Positions 22,341 through 34,030 of a stretch of 64,000 nucleotides of DNA are shown one piece after another. Origin of the DNA: Phyto melanocephala (lineage: Eukaryota; Arthropoda; Insecta; Diptera; Rhinophoridae). The DNA is taken from the NCBI GenBank assembly GCA_941918925.1, contig OW799235.1, positions 18,980,701-19,044,700 of the forward strand, written 5' to 3'. Below the pieces are notes generated by a model. It worked only from the letters and a program-made list of their open reading frames with translations, did not search any database and had not been told where the DNA came from. Numbering within the stretch: the stretch's first letter is position 1; every line of letters begins with the position of its first letter. The translations under genes were made by a program, and so were the position numbers.

Positions 22341-23455
22341 AGCACAACGGCACTTTATAGGGCTCCAAACTCTTAAAAAACACGTTCAAGAACATAGTCC
22401 AGCTTTAACCTCAATTATCTCGAAACTACTTCTTTTGAAATAAAAATTTCAAAATGCTGTAATTTCGTAAATTTTTGAGATTTTTACATGATTTTAATGA
22501 ATTGTTTTTTCAGAATTTTGTCCTTAATCTATTGGTATCAACAACTTGATTTTGACCCCTGACAAGATAAAGTCCCTATTGTCATGTCACGTCTTATATA
22601 TTAAATACCTCATAGTCTCTTATTAAATCCATTATATACACAAATTCTTTCGATCGAACGCGAATCATCTGATTAAATCGATTATCGTCAAATTTTCTTA
22701 ACACGCTTTGCTGCCACTTATTAGATTTTGTTCATCGTTTATTAAGAACATTCCAATAGCTTGTTCGTTCGTTAAAATTTAAACAGATGCCGTTTTGTTT
22801 ATACCTACTTGAGCCAGCCATAACAATGTCGAAAATAAAATTTTTGAGATCCAGCATAAAAGCTTTATAACTCTCTGAGGTGTGAAGAAATAAGCACAAC
22901 TTCTTCTATTTTTGTATATTTTTACCTTTAAAGTTCAAACTTTTGTACACAGAATCCTATGAGGATATTCCCTAGCGGTATGAAATGTTTTCATGGTAGG
23001 AGCAATTATTGGGCTAACTGCTCAACAAAATCACAAAAATATATACTCACCAATAATGCATAACTACATAATAAATTAAAGAGAAGAGAGTTCTAAGTTT
23101 TAATATATAAATTTTTAATAATAATTTTTTATAACTTTTATTTACTTTTTTATTATTTCTAAACTTTTCAAAATATTCCTTTTTCTTTACAAATGTGAAT
23201 GATAACAACTCTTTACAATTAGCCTTAGATTTCCATTCGTTTTCTTGAGTATTTACCCACATTACCACATATTTGCGGTAAATATTTTGCAACATTTGTT
23301 AGTTTGCAAGTTGTTGTATGATATGATGATGATGATTCAAATGTTTCTACCAAAAAGTGTTTGTTTAAAGATGTTTTGTTTGCTTGAAGTTCTCCAGCTC
23401 CATACAAATAACTGCAGGTAATGCAAAATATTTGTTGTAGAAAACCAAAAAGATA
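22341..23455. other. AT-rich stretch without recognised gene
   Basis: Nothing recognised. Confidence 0.45.
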
Positions 23456-23781
23456 CTTATAATGCCCTTCACAAAGTGAAAAAGAGTTTGTATAGGTTTG
23501 TCATTACGTGTGAAATTTCGACAATTTTTATTTCCAACCCCATATGGTATATATTTGCTGGAAGCTTTTGAATAGGGGAGTCAATTAAGCACTGTCCTTC
23601 TGTCCGTGAGTATGTTGAAAACATTTTTTTGAAGCCTGGACCCGCGTAAGTTATTTAAATATCAGTAATTGATTGGCATTGAAAATCTAAAAAATCGGTA
23701 CATAAACAACTGAGATATGAGGGAAAAATTACGATCACTTCGTGTTTTTGTACAACAACAACATACAACACACATATATAT

Positions 23782-25272
23782 GGAGGGCTCAAAGCTGTAC
23801 CGAACCAAGTCATAAAATACAAAAAATGTCAAAACTAGTGCCAAATTCCGCGCAAAATGTAACTCTATTTAGTTCTGCAACCTGCTTAGTCAAAAAGTGT
23901 TTCGTTCCTAAGGTAGCGGTAAAAAACCCAAGTCAATTGCTGTTATTTTCGATTTTTTTGAAGCTGAAACGAACCAAGTCAGTATGATCCAAATTGGAAT
24001 TGAACAAAACATATATATTTAAAACATTACATATAACAAAAACATTAAATAAATCAAAAATTTACAAGACCCATTAACAATATTCTTGGTTCAAAAAAAA
24101 AAAAACGGTTAAGTATTCTTTGAGTGTGTAGCGTGATTATATTATTATTATTTAAAAAATATTTAATTTTATACTTTGTAAAAAATAACTTTGTTTAAAG
24201 AAAACGAGAAAATTATACCATTGATTGATTTGATTTTTGAGTTTGTTTAAATTACTTGCCACTCATAGATAACCAAAAGTGCAAAACAATTGAAAACATT
24301 TCCCCCAACGGTTATTCAGTTTTCATAAATATTCTAAGAAATCAGTGTAAATTAAAAATGGAAAGTGGTAATAGTAGAGCTAGTGGTTTTTCCACTGATG
24401 AGGATGAGGAATATTGTCCAGGATCGGAATCATCGGACAGTAATACTTTTGCTAATCTATTAGGTAATTAAACATTTGGTTATTAAATTAAATTTTTTTA
24501 TTACTATTATATTTTGTATTTATTATTAAAGAAAATGTGGCTGTAGAGCCGGTGGCTGGACCATCATCTGCATCTGCAGAACTGGGAAGGAAGAAACAAA
24601 AGCAGAAGGCAAAGTGGAAAAAGAATGTGCGTAAGCTTGGCTGGATAGGAATACATAAACCAATAAGGTCTTACCAATTCTGCAAAAACATTTATTCGCA
24701 ATTTCGATTGTGGATGCAAACACAAATGTAGCAGCCAGGTGAATGAGTCCGACAGAGTACCACAGTTTTTATTAGAATCTACCAGTCAAACTAGAGATAA
24801 CAACGAGACAACATCTGGACCAGCCACAAAATGATGAAGTTGAAAATGACGAATTTTTTTATGTGTAAACATTTTTTATACCCTTCATTTAACCTTAAAA
24901 TTCAATACTTTTTCCCATATACATATTGTTAATTAATTTTAAATAATTGAATTAATTTTTTTACTACTTTTGTTAAAAATTATACACTTTTATTTTACAA
25001 CAAAATTACAATAGTTGTCAATAATAACTATTATTCGGCGTAAAAATGAATCAAGTCACTCTTTTTTTTTTCTTTTTTAATTTGTTGCAAAAGTTTTCAA
25101 ATGCAGTTTGTAAAATTTATATCATTAAACAATTTTGAGAATAAACTTTAAAACTATTTTTAGTATAACTGAAATATTCATTCCAGGAATTAATGGAAGT
25201 TAATTTACTAAACCTCAAAATATCTTCGAATTGTGTTTTAGTGACTTGATGCGCTTCAGCTCTGAGCCCTCC
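23782..25272 (+). mobile_element. DNA transposon of uncertain superfamily nested in the DINE-like element
   Basis: Inverted termini GGAGGGCTCAAAGCTG (left) and GGAGGGCTCAGAGCTG (complement of the right end). Flanks share ATAT (23778-23781, 25273-25276). A short motif, GAACCAAGTCA or its close variant, recurs near both ends (about 23801, 23972, 25051 and inverted at 25241), as expected for sub-terminal transposase-binding sites. It encodes a small spliced frame. The superfamily is not identified. Confidence 0.65.
24358..24838 (+). pseudogene. Two-exon transposon gene, truncated
   Basis: Exon 1 runs from the ATG at 24358 to 24463: MESGNSRASGFSTDEDEEYC, then PGSESSDSNTFANLL. A 68-base intron (24464-24531) begins GTAATT and ends in TATTATTAAAG; splicing is phase 1 and keeps the frame. 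Exon 2 (from 24532) encodes ENVAVEPVAGPSSASAELG, a lysine-rich KKQKQKAKWKKNVRKL stretch and a stop at 24731. One frame over, the sequence continues DCGCKHKCSSQVNESD. I recognise this only loosely, as the cysteine-rich, basic N-terminal segment common to an abundant class of insect transposon proteins. An acidic leader, a basic KWKKNVRK block and a CxCxxxC motif fit that class. A base slip near 24710, and another near 24830, break the frame, and no catalytic domain follows. Confidence 0.5.
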
Positions 25273-25582
25273 ATATGTACATACTAACGTGGTATACTGG
25301 TCAGAGTGAACGTGGCATCGAATCCCAGCTGAGCCAAAAAAATTTTTTTTGGTTTTTTTATTATTTTGTATATATTTTTATTTATATTTTTTAGTTATGT
25401 TTTTAAATATTTTTTTTGTTTTTTTTTATTTTTTTTTATTTGAAACATACGTTAACTCAATTTAGATTTTTAAAGTGGATCTATGTACAATACAAATACA
25501 ACTGAAAATTGTTATTGCATGACTACACGTTGCGAAGGGTATATACTATTCGACACGGACGAATATAGCACTCTTACTTGTT

Positions 25583-26710
25583 TTTTGTTAGAGTTTTTGG
25601 CTTAAGTTCTACTATTTTGTAGATTTTTTTTTAGTTTCTTATTGGTAAGCTGCAAAAATTCATTGTGGTCAAACTGTTATAAAAACTGAAATTACTCCTT
25701 AAGGCTTTTGTGTGCAGCAACTTTGTTAACAAAGTAATTTTACACATTTTGTTAAGTTTTGAGAGAAACTATAAATTTTGTTTTAAACGAAATAATTAAA
25801 CTACAAATCAAATTTATAGCTCAAGTTAATAATTTTCACTTAATTTTAATAAGATTCACAGAGCACTGACTCGAAAATTTTCCACCATAAAAATTTTAAA
25901 AAGTTTTAAAAACAGTGTTAAAGTCACCGAATTGACAACACTAAAACTGATATAATTTCTATGCTTCAACTCTCAGTGTGGCTTCTATTGATATGCTCCT
26001 AACCTATTATTGTTGTTTTTTGTTTTTTGACACAGTTTTTTGCCCTAAAACTTTTACACTAAAAACATTAAACAACCACTCTTTAATTGTTAACTTAAAC
26101 TAAACTCTTATCGGAAAATTTATTTTATAATTCAACACTATTTCCGTTTTCTTATTTAATAATTACTTAATAATCTTTTTTGTTTACACAGTCTATTTAT
26201 ATAATGAAAAAATTAAAACAATCTTAGCAAATATTGCCTTGGAAGCTCTCTAATGCTTTTTCATATCTTATTCCTTAAAATAGTTTCTCTCTAAATTAAA
26301 GGACATCCCTTTGATAGTCTAATGTTTTTACTGTCTAATGTGTTGTTGCTGTTGTATGTGTGTTACTACTCAAGGATACATCTACAAATTTATTTGGTGC
26401 AATTTTGTCTGTGTAACTATATGTGTTGGCTTTAATTTCAGTGCTAACTACTTTGCTAAATACCAAAGTAATTTTCATTCATTTTCAGCTTGACTACATC
26501 GAGGGAGTTGATTTCACAGCCATCGATAGCAAAACTTTTCTTAGCTAAAGAAGTTTGTCCGTTACGATATCTAGATGCTTGGTTTGTTTGTTGGTCTTTC
26601 CTTTACTTTGGAATTGCTGTCTTATGAAAATATATGCTGGCAAAGAGCTACTTGCTTATCCTACAGATCTAAATGTTGTTTGTGCTACGAACTAAATTTA
26701 AGGTCTAGAT
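25583..26710. other. AT-rich stretch with a hAT-end relic
   Basis: 25855-25943 is a diverged copy of the end of the hAT element at 27745-29476 (GCACTGACTCG, then GTCACCGAATTGACAACACT). The rest is unrecognised apart from the exon-like segment listed at 26489. Confidence 0.45.
26489..26548 (+). other. Candidate exon (weak)
   Basis: A good acceptor, TTTTCATTCATTTTCAG, ends at 26488. It is followed by 19 codons with G/C-rich third positions (LDYIEGVDFTAIDSKTFLS) and TAA. It could be a last exon of a host gene, but the second frame is also open (45 codons), so the evidence is thin. Confidence 0.2.
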
Positions 26711-27736
26711 CAGTGGTTTCCAAAGTTATTTTCTAAAAATTTTTGTTTTAATAGAAAATTTCTTGGAAATATCTGAATTATTTAGAACTTTTTTTTATAA
26801 ATTGGAAACATTCTTAGAAACTCCTCTAGAAATATTAAAATAGAATTAGTTTAATTAGATTTTAATTTAAATTTAACTAAATGCTTATATTTATGTAACT
26901 CACTTGATCTTTGAATACATAACCGTAACCGTGTATCCGTGTATCCACTAGTGAATTTGAGCATTTGTAAGAACAAAGCAAATGCCATTAGAGCGTTGGA
27001 ATCAAGGAAATAAAAATATTTTTTTGACGTGTTATTTGCTATTTCCGAATTACAATGGGTATCCAAAATTTAAAGTATAATTTTAATTTTACGAAATAAT
27101 AAAGTTTAATTAACATTGCAGCCACAAGTTCAAGTTTGTCTGTCCAGTTTTTCACACATACTACTTGTCAAAATTAATTTAAATTAATTGCTGTGACGTC
27201 GACAGCACGCAATTTTAAAGCAATTTTATTATTCAAAATGTCTTTCTCAGGAAACCAACTTAAAATGGTTGCTTCGCAATACATCATTACACTTTTTATT
27301 TTTATTCACAAACATTATTAATTATATTTAATTTAAATTGCGGCAGAATATTTGTAAAACACAAATCAAAAAATTATGGTGGAAGAATCTTTGTCAAAGA
27401 AAGACCAAAAATTCGTCACCACAATTGCACTCAGCTGTTTTCTTGACTGTAAATTGAAGCATTCGACGGAAAGGGAATTTCAAAAGCAAGTTCGCATCAA
27501 GTTCTAAAAGTATGAGTGTATTAGTAAAAAAGTGTGAGTGTATTGAAACTTAATACACAAAACTTGATCGTGTAACCCCTGTGTAAGGTAATAACAAAAA
27601 TATTTTTATTTTAATTTGTTACAAATAGATTCGGGTTCAAAATGAGAAATAATTTTAGTTAGGTGACTCTTTTACTGCTCAGGTAGAATCCCAAACTTTT
27701 AAAAAAAATGCCGGTTGGCAACCTTATTTCATATAA
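26711..27736. other. AT-rich stretch; possible hAT-type left end
   Basis: CAGTGGTTTCCAAAGTT at 26711 resembles a common hAT/MITE end, but I found no partner end. Nothing else recognised. Confidence 0.3.
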
Positions 27737-28199
27737 ACAGCTGACAGCGTTGTCAACTTTAAAATTTCAAAAAGCACCATAACCCAGGAAAAAACGCGTC
27801 ATTCTCAAAAAAAAGCACTAAATTTATAATTTGTAAATTTTTTTTTTATTTATTTAATAAAATTATACATTTTTATAAATTTCTTTAAAAATAAGACATT
27901 TTTAAATGTATATCAGAATAAATAACAAAAAAATTTACAAAAATCAAACAACGAATATCTTTTAGTCAGTCAGTAAAGATTTACATAGATACATATATTT
28001 ATATGAAAATAAAAATAAACAAAAACATTGGAAAAATTATTATAGTAATTATCAATCACAATATATCTCAGGAGTGATGCATTGTAAGAAATTTATTTCA
28101 ACATTGAGAAAAAATTACGACAGGATTAATGTTTCCATACCTGATGCATTTATACGACGTTTTATAAACATATGTGAATTTGTTGTACAAAATATTAAA

Positions 28200-28640
28200 G
28201 AAATTATTCACCAAATAAGTACAACTATTATTTAATATTTAAATATTTTTATATTACATATTAGAATATTTACTTCATCAGCTATTTGGTAGGTTTCGCA
28301 ACAGGAATTTTCCCGTTTAAGCCTATTTTTAATGTGAAGTAAGGCATTAACTGAATTTAAAGACATTCGGTTGCGTATTTTAGATTTAAACACATTCATG
28401 GGAGCGACAAAAGTTTAACGGCAATATTAGCTAATGCTTCAAAGGGATTTAAGTAACCTGCATCTTTGTACGATTTAACTTCAATCCAAAAATCAATTCA
28501 ATATTTTGCCATTGGTAATGGTAAAATATCTTCTTTTGTATGTGATAAAACATTTCTAACATTAATAATGTTAATTTTACTCAAAATTTCAAGGTTTTCT
28601 GGTAAAATTTTTAAACGTTTAAAGTTGTGGGACGCTAAAA
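28200..28640 (-). pseudogene. hAT transposase C-terminal (dimerisation) region
   Basis: The minus strand reads, in order, NFKRLKILPENLEILSKINI, then YKDAGYLNPFEALANIAVKL, then VFKSKIRNRMSLNSVNALLH, then IKNRLKRENSCCETYQIADE. This is the pattern of the hAT dimerisation domain, where a conserved SNAxVERxFS segment is followed by KxxxRNRMxxxxxNALLxIK. The SNAxVERxFS segment itself is missing between the LLSLP and MNVFKSK pieces, and the frame changes there, so an internal deletion or decay has removed it. The catalytic core upstream is not recognisable. The element is far shorter than an autonomous hAT. Non-functional. Confidence 0.7.
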
Positions 28641-28736
28641 GTTTGCTTTAAGGTTTAATCATTTATAAGATGATAGAAAGAGGAATTTCTTTTATTCTCA
28701 TTCACCTCATATGCATTTCTATTAATATATTTGAAT

Positions 28737-28882
28737 TTTAGTGTTTGGTGTCACCGAAATAAAAAGAAAATCACTAAAAACTAAAAAAAAAATCACCAAG
28801 CACTGACTCACAATTTTTCCGCTTTCGAAATGTTAAAAATCACCAAAAACGGTGATAAAATCACCGAGTTGACAACGCTGAT
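28737..28882. repeat. Internal copy of the hAT right end
   Basis: Direct repeat with 29333-29476 (596 bp apart), highly similar throughout, both ending GAGTTGACAACGCTG. Confidence 0.85.
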
Positions 28883-29332
28883 TAACCTTATCAGGGTGTC
28901 AATTTGTGCTCTAAAAAATTTTAAAATGAAAAGTATTTGCATATTAATTTCTCTTTTTTTATTTTCACCAAGGTTTGATCAACTTGAAACTTTACTTACA
29001 AAATAAATTCTCGTAACAATTTCATTTTATAAGAAGTAGGTGGTTTATGTCTCATAAACCATACAGGATATCAACAAACCAGTATCGGAAATAAGTTACA
29101 ATTAATAATAAACAAGCAAAACACTCAAATAACAGAAACATTGTATACTATCAATCCTTATAATCTTCTTAATTATTAGTTTTAGTATCATAAGCTGAAA
29201 GTATTATCAACATAATATCATTTTACAATGAGTAAATATTTTTTAGCTTTGTTAAGATACAAAATACGTAAGGGTAATTAAAGATATTTACCCTTACAAA
29301 AATTGTTTTCAATTAAAAAAATTATTTTCAAA

Positions 29333-29476
29333 TTTAGTATTTGGTGTCACCGAAATAAAAATAAAAGCACTAAAAACTTAAAAAAAAATCACCAAGCACT
29401 AACTCGCAATTTTTTCGCTTCCAAAATGTTAAAAATCACCAAAAGCGGTGATAAAATCACCGAGTTGACAACGCTG
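29333..29476. repeat. hAT right end, outer copy
   Basis: This copy, not the inner one, abuts the ACAGCTGA duplication, so it is the true end of the inserted unit. Confidence 0.85.
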
Positions 29477-29661
29477 ACAGCTGATAATATTTTATTTTTT
29501 TTTTACTTCGTTTTTCCAGTTGTGGACAATATTATTTTTATTAAACAAAACGTTGTTTATATACATATGTACTTTTCAATAAAAGTAATCTTTGAATTTG
29601 GATTCTACTACTCATGGTACGTAGTTTAACCTGTTGTACAGATGTTTTCTAAATGTTTGTA

Positions 29662-30214
29662 AAGGGTCCGCCATCTTTTTTTTTTTTCTATTAGTGCTTA
29701 TTTCGTGAATGGTAACACTTACCTCATGTCTGATTTGACAGATAATTAGTTTTATCCTTCCGCAGAACGAATATGGTTGTGTATACCCTTGAACAACGCT
29801 GGAAATATTGCGACATTACTTTGGCCGATTTTGCCAAAAAAAATCATATTTTTAGATGAAGCTCATTTTCATGTCGGCGGGTATGTAAACCAGCAATATT
29901 GTCGCATTTGGGGCACAGAATCTCCGTATGAATATATTGAAAGCCGATACACCCACAACGAGTCACTGTTTGGTGCGGATTTTGGTCCAGAGGCATAATT
30001 TGGCCATTTTTCTTCGAAAATGAGCAAGAAGTGGCCGTAGTCAATGGCGATCGTTATCGGGCCATGTTGGGCGAAGCTTTGTTTACAAAAATTGAAGAGG
30101 AGGATATTGGCAACATTTGGTTTAAGGAGGACGGCACTACGTGCCACACTGACGAAGCTACACTTTTTTTATAACATTTTCAAAAAAAGAGAAAAAGTTG
30201 TTTGGCGGACCCTT
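29662..30214 (+). mobile_element. Deleted DD41D-type mariner relative
   Basis: 553 bp, inverted ends AAGGGTCCGCCA and AAGGGTCCGCCA (complement of the right end), flanked by TA (29660-29661, 30215-30216). Same subfamily as the fragment at 37269-37466, which has AAGGGACCGCCA. Confidence 0.8.
29773..30170 (+). pseudogene. Mariner transposase, internally deleted and truncated
   Basis: The ATG at 29773 opens MVVYTLEQRWKYCDITLADF, a transposase N-terminus. After about 23 codons the sequence jumps, one frame over, to the first catalytic motif IIFLDEAHFHVGGYVNQQYC. After a stop at 29996-29998 the frame shifts back: GIIWPFFFENEQEVAVVNGD, then RYRAMLGEALF, then IWFKEDGTTCHT with the second catalytic aspartate (about 30117-30150; the usual FQQDGA has become FKEDGT). 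The third aspartate region (PLDYFLWG) is deleted and the right terminus follows at once. Neither DNA binding nor catalysis is possible. Confidence 0.75.
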
Positions 30215-30216
30215 TA

Positions 30217-30859
30217 TTTAGCACTTATTTTGATGTTTTTACTTAGTCCTGTTTTTTGTTAAATTGAGAATAGTGTCATCATTTTTGTGGAGTACAACCT
30301 TTGTAGATAACAACCGATAAAGAAATTTCCTAGATGTAGCTGGGTTTGATGTTTGATGCAGATAATTCCAAACTGTCCAGATTTAACTTTTTTTAAGAAA
30401 GAATTAGGCTTAAAAATTAGGGCATGGTGGCGCCCATTTTTTGTATTTTATTTTTTTATTTATTCAGCATTGTAATACATCCTTCTAGATAAAACGCTTA
30501 ACAGTAAATCCTATAGCGATATTTTACTCTTATGTTACCTTTAAAGTATAAAGTGCTGTTTTTGCAAAAGGTAAGTTCATATGGGAGTCCCAAGAAAAAA
30601 CTTACGTGACTTGCATAATTTTTTCTACAATATTTCTAAGGTTTGAAAATAAAAAAGGGAGAGTTTTAGTAAATATAGATTTGAAAGCATTTATCTTTCT
30701 CAAAAATCCCCTTGTGAGAAACCACCACAAAGAAGGAGGTGCCCATTTTTACTTAAATCAAATATTTTGACAGTAAAAGACTGCATACCAAATTTGGTTA
30801 GTCTAGCTTGTGTGAAAAAATATATTTTGCCGCAACTTGCGAATTTTCGGCCAATAGTG
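30217..30859. other. AT-rich spacer
   Basis: No gene recognised. Could include decayed mariner sequence belonging to the fragment at 30860-30945. Confidence 0.4.
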
Positions 30860-30945
30860 CAATGGTTCACAACTTTTCTTTCAAAAGATCCATTGCTTCT
30901 CTTGATGTGTGACAAGTGGCACCAGCCTGTTGAAACCAAATTCTT
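30860..30945 (-). pseudogene. Mariner transposase fragment, catalytic residue lost
   Basis: The complement reads IWFQQAGATCHTSREAMDLL. This is the block around the second catalytic aspartate of DD41D mariners, with alanine in place of the aspartate (QQDGATCHT expected). The frame is lost soon after. No terminal repeats found, so the original extent is unknown; related sequence may reach to about 31450. Confidence 0.6.
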
Positions 30946-33511
30946 TTTATTTTATTTAACAATATTCCGCCACCAAAATCTTAGCATATCTCCCTGAAGT
31001 GATTTCAACTGTCTATTTAAACTTAAAATTTAAACATCCTTTATAAATTAAAGGTCTCCTTATAGGATAATAAGACGTACACGATTTTCCTACGAACTTT
31101 TTAAAATGGGCAATGCCTTGAAACGAAAGTAGTTTTTAGGAATGAAATGTTAAAACACTGCCATTATATATTTAAAAATCTTAGCGAATATACAGGCAAA
31201 GAATCTGTTGCTTTCCAACTGGACGAACTTTAAAAAACAACGGGATTTTTAGGATTTATTGTTAAAGTTAAAGTTTTACCTTGGTCATGACTGCTTCGTT
31301 AAGATTCCATTTGATCAAACAAAACTTCTCGTTAGAAAAATGCGATAAATGTGCAGTTTCCTAGAACGGTGGATATTAATGTATGATATATGCAATAAAA
31401 GTAACTTTTTGGTCCGAATTCTAAAAACGAGAACGTGCACGGGTAGCCTTATCCACTAAAGATGCACAGAATTAAATAATGGCCATTCTCTTCGTGAAAA
31501 ATGTTCAAGTAAGTCTTTAGTATTAAGTGTATACAATTTACTAACAACAAGATTCCATTCTTCAAAGGGACAGGCAGTTATTAATTCAAAATAAATATCT
31601 ATGGATGTGAATAAATTTGGCAAAATAGCATTAGTTTGGCAAGCTGTTATAGTCCGGATAACAACCCAATATAACACAAAGGTTTATTAAGGTTGTTACC
31701 TGAGGATTGCTTATGTGTGGGTTGCTTTTCATTGACAGCACTTCATATTATGTCTTACATCAAATTATCTGCATAGAATGATGTCCAATAGTATACAGAA
31801 TCACTTAGTCAGTGTCCTTTGCGACTCTTCAAGGAAACAAGTAGCTTTTATTAACCATATATGGGCTTATAGGCTCGGTTATGTAAATGAACAATTAATA
31901 AAAAATAAAATCATGTTAATCTATTAGTAGTGGTCACAAGGTTATATAACATTAGTGAGTTCCCACATTATTCACCATCTGTAGCTACATGGAGCCAATA
32001 ATTCTAAGAGCTATCTTTGAGATAACTAAGGCTGATCGGAGACGAATGTGGTACAAGGGAAATCAGTAAATCAATAGAACTTATTCCAGATTGAGTATTT
32101 GTAAGTTATTTTCGGCTATGGCGTTAGATTGCGGAAAAATATAAATCGGTTAGTGAAAGACTTATGGTCGTTCTTATGTTGAACTTCGATTAGCAATTAA
32201 CGTATCAGGTAAGAGTGTCTGGCTGTACATCTGAGTTATATACTTTCTTGGTTAATCTACGAAATTCGGATTGCAGTCTATATTAAATGCTATCACTTTT
32301 TGATCTCATTTATCTTTACAAAATAAATATTTAGCTAGCCCGAGCAAGACGCCACCTATATGTTATGGGAGGATTGCATGATAATTGCATTCAAGGTAAT
32401 TGGTTGTGCGACAGAAGCTCAAAATCATGATATAACAACCGCCGGCTTATGGCACAAGCTGCTAGTGCTGATGTTAGTCAAACCATTTGCAAACATTGAA
32501 GCATCTTATAAAAATTGTCTTCTTGCATATCAAGACAATTTGGGTACTTGACTCGCCTTTGGGAATCCATGCTTCCGCTCTTATGTAAATTTAAATTAAA
32601 CTTTTCTCTCTGCTTTATTTATTCTTACAAAACCTATTCGCTCTAAGATGTTTCCATTGCAGCATTAAACATTTCGGCATTTAAGTTTGGGTATCCCCAA
32701 ACAAACTTAAAGTTTAGTCTTAAAACAATATGTATTAGCAGAATGTGAAAACTTTTATTTCTTAATAACAAAACTTTATATTTCACCAGTAGCTTTTATT
32801 GTTAAATTTTCATTCAAAACTATTAAACATGAAGCTGTACAGAAAACATATAAATTTTTTCTAAAGTAAAAAAAAACCTGTTGCCAAAAAAATAATTTAA
32901 TTTCAACAAATTCAATATACTCAGATAGATATTTTTCCATTTCTCCATTGTGTCATCTGTACACACACATATACATACATGCACTTTCTTTTTGTAGTGA
33001 AATTTTTATTGGCATTATACATCATTAAGCATACAATTTTGTGTTGGCAACATTTTGCGGTTCGGTAGCATAAGTGTAGGCGCTGTAAAGAACAAAAAAA
33101 TATAGTTTTTCTTTAAAGGGTTGGTGTATGATAAATTACAAATTTTTTTTTTTCGCCAGTTTTATAAAATGTAAAAAGCAAGAGTTCAGCAAAATATATG
33201 AATGTGCTTTAATATGTAGATGTGTAAGTCTATATATTTAAAAAACAAAATGAAATATGACACCACTATAAATATGAAATAAAATAAATGACAGTACTTT
33301 GACAATGTAAAAAGAAACAGAAATAAGCACGTGGAAAGAGAGTTTGTCAGATATCGTAGGTGTCGAAGTGGCTTCCAGTGCTTTAATGTTTGTATAAACT
33401 ATAATATTTTGAGCATTTAATAATACTTTTAAATAACAAAAAACAATTTTTTCAAAGCCAATTTTATAAAATCGTTTATGTTTTTTTGTTTGAATGATTT
33501 CAGTACTTGAG
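30946..33511. other. Stretch without recognised gene
   Basis: About 2.6 kb with slightly higher GC around 31680-32560, where short open stretches (for example MLWEDCMIIAFK at 32360, followed by GTAATT) hint at old coding DNA. I could not assign a family or a splice pattern. Confidence 0.35.
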
Positions 33512-33514
33512 TAA

Positions 33515-33836
33515 AGGCTATTATAATACACGGCATGTTTTTTACATCTGACTTTAAAATTTGTGAAACATATGTAAATCTACATGTCTGTCAAAATTGT
33601 ACTTTTACAGGCAATCGTCGCTGACTGCTTTGCAGCAGCAGAGATTTCTGCCAACGGCTGATGTCACATGTTTTGACAGAAGAAGATAGAGTGCGCTTTA
33701 ATAGAAAATTTGTGAGATGTCTCAACACATGTTTTTTACAGAAGTAATGTTTTAAAGGTAACAAACGACATGTTCGTATTTATGAGTGTGGAATTTGTCA
33801 AGTCAGAGGTAAAAAACATGTCGTGTTTTATAGCCT
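33515..33836. mobile_element. Harbinger-like MITE, copy 2
   Basis: 322 bp, flanked by TAA (33512-33514, 33837-33839). Inverted ends AGGCTATTATAATACACGGC (left) and AGGCTATAAAACACGACATG (complement of the right end), with similarity extending about 80 bp inward (CATGTTTTTTAC, then TCTGACTT). Non-coding. Confidence 0.8.
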
Positions 33837-34030
33837 TAACTTCGTCGATTGGACGAATTTCCTATTTTGATAGGCAATTCGATTTTTTGTTACACAGTTT
33901 GTTTACCTTTGGAAAGGAATTCTCCTGCCGATGTGCACAATCTTAATCTTATTAAAACTGTTTGAGTTTTTTCGAAATTATAAGCATTTATAGTGGCTAC
34001 TAACACATGTGCGAAACATATTTGTGTAAC

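Larger units (their letters stand above)
23456..25582 (-). mobile_element. DINE-like element split by another transposon
   Basis: Minus-strand copy. The 3' part (23456-23781) has the hairpin relic, the core AACCCCATATGGTATATATT and CTGTCCTTCTGTCCGTG. The 5' part (25273-25582) has GTGGCATCGAATCCCAGCTG, a T-rich block and the CACTCTTACTTG end. Between them lies the 1.49-kb insertion 23782-25272. Compared with the copy at 908-1798 the two halves join without a gap. Confidence 0.7.
27745..29476 (-). mobile_element. hAT element with perfect target duplication
   Basis: 1,732 bp bounded by an exact 8-bp duplication ACAGCTGA (27737-27744 and 29477-29484). Termini CAGCGTTGTCAACT (left) and CAGCGTTGTCAACT (complement of the right end). 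Transposase remnants lie on the minus strand. The last ~145 bp of the right side (29333-29476) is also present as a direct repeat further in (28737-28882). Confidence 0.9.

Noticed and set aside
28737..29476. LTR retrotransposon with two ~145-bp LTRs
   Set aside because: The outer limits are set by an 8-bp duplication around 27745-29476 with hAT inverted ends, and no TG...CA LTR ends, primer-binding site or gag/pol motifs were seen.
30700..30997. Genes in the 76-79 codon frames on both strands
   Set aside because: The region is a decayed mariner fragment, and the recognisable motif is in a third frame.
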